Assembly: GCA_002914805.1 (NCBI GenBank)
Contig: JXTB01000197.1
Coordinates: forward strand, 367,490 to 431,489
Reading direction: 5' to 3'
Source of the DNA: Parasponia andersonii
Lineage: Eukaryota > Streptophyta > Magnoliopsida > Rosales > Cannabaceae
DNA length: 64,000 nucleotides
The notes below the pieces were generated by a model. The model was not told the origin of the DNA and did not search any database. It saw only the letters and a program-made list of their open reading frames with translations. Of the stretch, positions 59,690-64,000 are shown in pieces (within the stretch, counting starts at the first letter, position 1; each line of letters starts with the position of its first letter). Both the position numbers and the translations under genes were made by a program.

Positions 59690-62600
59690 ATTCATTGATA
59701 ATAAACGACGAAGTTGTTCTGCATTCCAAGCATGTTCGATCTTTTGTCCACCGATGCGAGCTAGGTTGTATGTCCCAAGTCGAATGACGTCATCAATAAT
59801 ATAAGGCCCTTTCCAAAAAGGTCCAAATATACCAGCACCATGCTTTTTATTATTAGGTAGAACTCTTCGAAGGACAAGATCACCAACTTCAAAATGTCTA
59901 CTTTTGACTTTGGAGTTATAATGTCNATAATGTCGAGCAGTACATTGTTGATATGATGCAATTCGAAGTTGAGATTGTTCACGCCTTTCTTCTAAAAAAT
60001 CGAGTTCAATTCTCAGTAATACATCATTCTGATTTTGCTTATAAATAGATTGCCGTAGAGAGCCCGCACCAATTTCAACTGGGATCATTGCTTCATATCT
60101 ATAAGTCAAAGAGAATGGACTCTCTCCAGTAGTGGTTCGTTGAGTGGTGCGATAAGCCCATAAAACTTCTGGAAGTACTTCTGGCCAAGCTCCTCTATGC
60201 TCCTCCAGCATTGTCTTTATATTCTATTTAAGTATTTTGTTTATTGTTTTGACCTGCCCATTGGCTTGCGGATGAATAACAGCAGAAAAACTCTTCTTGA
60301 TGCCCAAGTTGTTGCAGAAATTATAGTATGCAGTATACCATAACGGTAGATTATAGATTTGTAAACAAAATCTATCATCTTCTTTGCGGGAATGGTGCTC
60401 AAGGCCTCAGCTTCCATCCATTTTGTAAAATAATCGATTACGACCACCGCATACTTCAAACCACCTCGTGCTAATGGAAACATCCCGATAATATCAATTC
60501 CCCAAACAGAAAATGGCCATGGACTAGTCATTGTAGTTAAAGGAACATGTAGTTTTCTAGGAATAGTCGCAAATCGTTGACATTTATCATACCTCCTAGC
60601 AAATTCCAATGTATCCTTCTTCATAGTCGGCCAAAAATACCCTTGTCGAAGAATCTTGTTTGGAAGTGCTTGCCCCTCAGAATGATTTCCACATATTCCT
60701 TCGTGAATTTTCCTCATAATATATCGTGTTTTTTCATCATTGACACATAATAATAATGGTGAGCTAAAACTCCTTCGATAAAGCTTCTCATCATGGATGA
60801 TATAGCGGGCTGCCTTCATGCGGAATCGCTTTGCATCGTCTTTGCTCTCAGGAAGATCGTCATTTTGTATATATTGCATTGTAGGATCCATCCATGATGG
60901 TTTTTCATCAACTGGCATAGTTACTTAGGGTTCGACCTCGACGCTTGGCGATACAAGAAATTCAATAGGAACAACCTTCAACAAATCTGCATCTTTCGTT
61001 GAAGCGAGCTTAGCAAGTGCATTCGCCCGGGTATTTTCAATGCGAGGAAGAAGCTGAATGTTATAAGCAGTGAATGTTAAGAATAATCGTTGTACCTCCT
61101 GCAAATAGGCCATCATTCTTACTCCTTTCGCTTGGTAATCGCCCTTAACCTGACAAACGACAAGCTGGGAGTTGTTGTACACTTCAATCATCTCGATCTT
61201 CATTTCTTGTGCAAGCTTTAGCCCAGCTATCAGTGCTTCATATTCAGCCTCATTATTCGATGTTGGGAAATTGAAGCGAAGTGCACAATGAATGTTGTGC
61301 CCTTCAGGACTGATTAAAACTAAGCCTGCACCTGCTCCATTTTCATTCGATAACCCATCAACATAAAGTTTCCACAACCTTGATGTATCTGAAACGGGTT
61401 TTTCGAGTACTCCTGTGGGAAGATCGACATCATATATAAATTCTGCAATAAAATCTGCGAGGGCCTGACCCTTTATGGCACTGCGAGGTTGAAAATTGAT
61501 GTCAAATTAACTCAATTCAACAGCCCACTTAAGCAGCCGTTTTGATGCCTCAGGTTTCTGTAGAATCTGTTTCAACGGAAAATTCGTGAAAACCTTGATG
61601 GACTGAGCATGAAAGTAAGGTCCAAGCTTTCTTGATGCGATGACGAGTGCTAGCGCCAATTTTTCTATCTCTGGATACCTAGTTTCGGTATCAAGTAATC
61701 TTTCACTTACATAATAGACAGGTCGCTGTTTATTTTCCTCCTCGCGAATTAATGCAGCACTCGTCACATATTTGGAAACAGTGAGATATAAGCATAATTC
61801 TTCTCTTGGGTTTGGCTTCGACAAGAGTGGAGGAGAACCTAAGTGCTTTTTCAACTCTTGGAATGCCTGCTCGCATTCTTTTGTCCATTCGAATCTTTTT
61901 GATCCTTTCAATACTTCAAAGAACGGTTGGCATTTATCGGTTAATCTGAATACAAACCGACTCAGTGCAGCTACTCTTCCTGCTAGGCTCTGCACATCCT
62001 TGGGTTTATTAGGAGATTGCATATCAATTAACGCTTGTATCTTCTGAGGGTTCGCTTCAATACCTCGCTGATTGACCATAAAACCCAGAAATTTTCCAGA
62101 TCCTACCCCGAACGCACATTTCTGGGGATTCAGCTTCATTTGATATTTCTGGATAATTTTGAACATCTCATCAAGGTGCTTGATGTGATCTTCGGCTTTC
62201 TCTGACTTCACCAACATGTCTCGACGTATACCTCCATTGTCTTGCTAATTTGTTTTGCAAACATCATATTGACAAGACGCTGGTAGGTCACTCCTGCATT
62301 GACAAGTCCGAAGGGCATCTTTTTATAGCAGTATAATTCTCGATCAGTGATGAACGAGGTATGCTCCTCATCTAGCTCGTACATGGGGATTTGATTATAT
62401 CCAGAATATGCGTCCATGAAATTTTAGAGTTCATGCCCTGATGTCGCATCTACAAGCTGGTCAATTCTCGGAAGAGGGAAGCTATCCTTCGGGCATGCTT
62501 TTTGAGATCGGTGAAATCGATACACGTTCTCCACTTCCCATTGGGTTTCTTCACCAAAACCGGGTTTGCAAGCCAGTCAGGATAAAAAGATTCTCTTATA

Positions 62601-63574
62601 AATCCAATTTCGAGCAGCTTCTCCACCTCTTCTTTTAACGCGATATAGCACTCTGGATTCATAACTTTTCTTTTCTGCCGTACAGGCTTCTTTGTCGGGT
62701 CTATGTTAAGACGGTGGTATATGATCCTCGAATCAATCCCTACCATGTCCGAATGTCGCCACGCGAAGACATCCAAGTTAGATTTTAAAAAAGCGACCAA
62801 CGATGCTCGCATAGACTCTTGAATCTTCGTTCCAATCTTTAAAGTCTTGGAAGACATGTCGAATGATAAGTCCTCCAGATCTTCAATGGGTCCAGTTCTA
62901 ACCTCTTCGTCTATTTCTCGAGGATCGAAGTCTTCGCTGGTCGTGTCGATTGACGCTTTAACTGACGGTTCGACTGGTGCTTTGTCTGACGACTCAACTG
63001 AAGCTTCGACTGACGCTTTGCTCGATGCTTCAACTGATGCTTCCTCTGGCAGCTGGACCATCATTATGCGAGGCATCGCATCCTTTGCTGTGAGTTTCAA
63101 TGAGTTGTTATAACAAGTCCGTGCATCATATTGATTTTTTCGCACCTCACCTACCCCGTGTTGGGTCGGGAATTTCATAGTGAGATAGTAGATTGAAGTG
63201 ACGGCTTGAAGTTCCCTCAGTGTCGGTCTTCCCAGCACAGCATTGAATGCGGAAGGGCAATCTACCACCAAAAATTGGGTCATTATCGTTGAAACCCTAG
63301 GATAGATTCCAACGTTGACCATTAATTCAATCATGCCCATAGGCATCAGGCTGTCACCAGTGAAACCATAGAGTAGAGTAATGGTAGGCTTCAAGTCGCT
63401 CTCATTCAACCCCATCTTCTTAAAGGCGTCGTAGTACAGGATGTCTACAGCACTCCTGTTATCAACCAATACTCACCACAACTGTGTGCTTCCACAATTA
63501 ATTTTTATGACCAATGCATCATTATGCGGATAATGGACTTCCTTTGCGTCCTGTTCTGTGAAGGTAATGTCCAT
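59690..63574 (-). pseudogene. Tat element 2 pol (degraded)
   Basis: The order is as in element 1. Protease: DNGS has become DNRS (VDNRSAVDILYYDAF). The PR-RT linker has few KASV units. RT: SYPDWLANPVLVKK-type block and MDAYSGYNQIPM; a one-base deletion within the YVDD codons (about 62220) throws the frame off. First RNase H: RPVYYVSERLLDTETRYPE. Second RNase H: KLYVDGLSNENGAGAGLVL. Integrase: HEGICGNH, CDKCQRF and GIDIIGMF are kept, but a 43-bp deletion relative to element 1 (about 60315) removes the second catalytic Asp. The C-terminus runs to about 59690. It cannot yield an active polyprotein. Confidence 0.9.
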
Positions 63575-64000
63575 GTCTGGTACTCGTTGAAGCTTGCGTG
63601 GTCGCTGCTCAAGATGCATGACATTAGTCAATGGCTGTTGTCGAGCTTCTCGTGTGTACCTGTCTTGAGCCCTTTTCGAATCTCCGCCAACATACGGTCC
63701 TCCAAAGATAGTTCGGACTTCGCGTTGAATTTCTGGAGGTCGCTGTTGGTTTTCTTCTCGCCTTTCGTCGTTCTGCCTGGTGTACTACTGCAGTCGCCCC
63801 TCTTTAATCAGTCTTTCAATTTCATCCTTCAAGGCATAACAATTATTGGTATCATGCCCAATATCATTGTGATACCGGTAGAACTTGTTAGGATCGCGCT
63901 TTGCCCTATCCCATTTCATTGGTTTCGGTTGATGGTATCGCTCCTTCTAGTTTGTGACCGCATAGATATGATCTATGGGCGCGTTAAACTCAGTGTGATT
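63575..64000 (-). pseudogene. Tat element 2 gag C-terminus (partial)
   Basis: Minus-strand translation shows the Cys/His motif block (KFYRYHNDIGHDTNNCYALK) and DEIERLIKEGRLQ, followed by a stop, then EVRTIFGGPYVGGDSKRAQD and MHLEQRPRKLQRVPDM leading into the protease. The first Cys of the motif is Tyr here. The rest of gag lies outside the window. Confidence 0.75.

Larger units (their letters stand above)
55197..64000 (-). mobile_element. Tat-lineage Ty3/gypsy retrotransposon, element 2 (runs off the window)
   Basis: Same family as element 1 but in the opposite orientation. Read on the minus strand the window holds gag C-terminus (64000-63575), pol (63574-59690), spacer with an antisense gene on the plus strand (56820-58970), purine tract (about 55869-55858) and 3' LTR (55851-55197). 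The 5' LTR lies beyond 64000. It is more decayed in pol than element 1, with a lost RT motif and a lost integrase Asp. Its antisense gene is fully sequenced and so completes the picture missing in element 1. Confidence 0.9.

Noticed and set aside
1-64000. CRISPR arrays, bacterial operons, rRNA clusters or viral genes other than retroelements
   Set aside because: None seen; tandem repeats here are eukaryotic minisatellites or coding repeats.

Overview
This is plant nuclear DNA, almost certainly from a eudicot. It holds intron-containing genes with GT-AG splice sites, a plant subtilase of the SBT1 group, AT-rich intergenic DNA, and plant-type transposable elements (Tat-lineage Ty3/gypsy, copia, PIF/Harbinger, hAT-like, MITEs, tRNA-derived SINEs). 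The species cannot be named from the sequence. There is one 602-base assembly gap (36550-37151) and isolated N bases at 38706 and about 59926.

Only two genes look intact, both near the left end. A three-exon gene (4446-5881, +) encodes a 327-residue ankyrin-repeat/methyltransferase of the RMT2 type. A single-exon gene (6464-8761, -) encodes a 765-residue secreted subtilase very like SBT1.7/ARA12. A broken second subtilase copy lies about 18 kb further right on the same strand (26934-40733). At the extreme left is a short remnant of an Aha1-type HSP90 co-chaperone gene.

The rest is mostly transposable elements, many nested, and several insertions can be ordered by their target-site duplications. 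At 12482-25738 an old gypsy-type element (gag remnant between two diverged arms) carries a hAT-like element in its left arm. That hAT-like element contains a non-autonomous LTR element, which in turn contains a solo LTR. The sister arm on the right is an empty site for the hAT insertion. The subtilase pseudogene was hit by a 9-bp-TSD MITE, by a Tat-lineage retrotransposon inside that MITE (28004-38963, +), and by a solo LTR (39375-39939). A PIF/Harbinger transposon (40744-45494) abuts its truncated 5' end. Further right are tandem repeats, a gag-only copia element (48185-50682), a SINE (54037-54359), and a second Tat element in opposite orientation (55197 to beyond the window end).

The most interesting item is shared by the two Tat elements. 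Between pol and the 3' LTR each carries a gene on the strand opposite to gag-pol. It has the same exon/intron layout in both copies, resembles the 'putative gypsy type transposon' family (PF04195), and ends in a coiled coil. Element 1 keeps a TATA box at the expected place for an antisense promoter. Both element copies are mutated. Extra antisense ORFs are known in Tat-lineage elements, so this is a good example for study rather than a proven new system.
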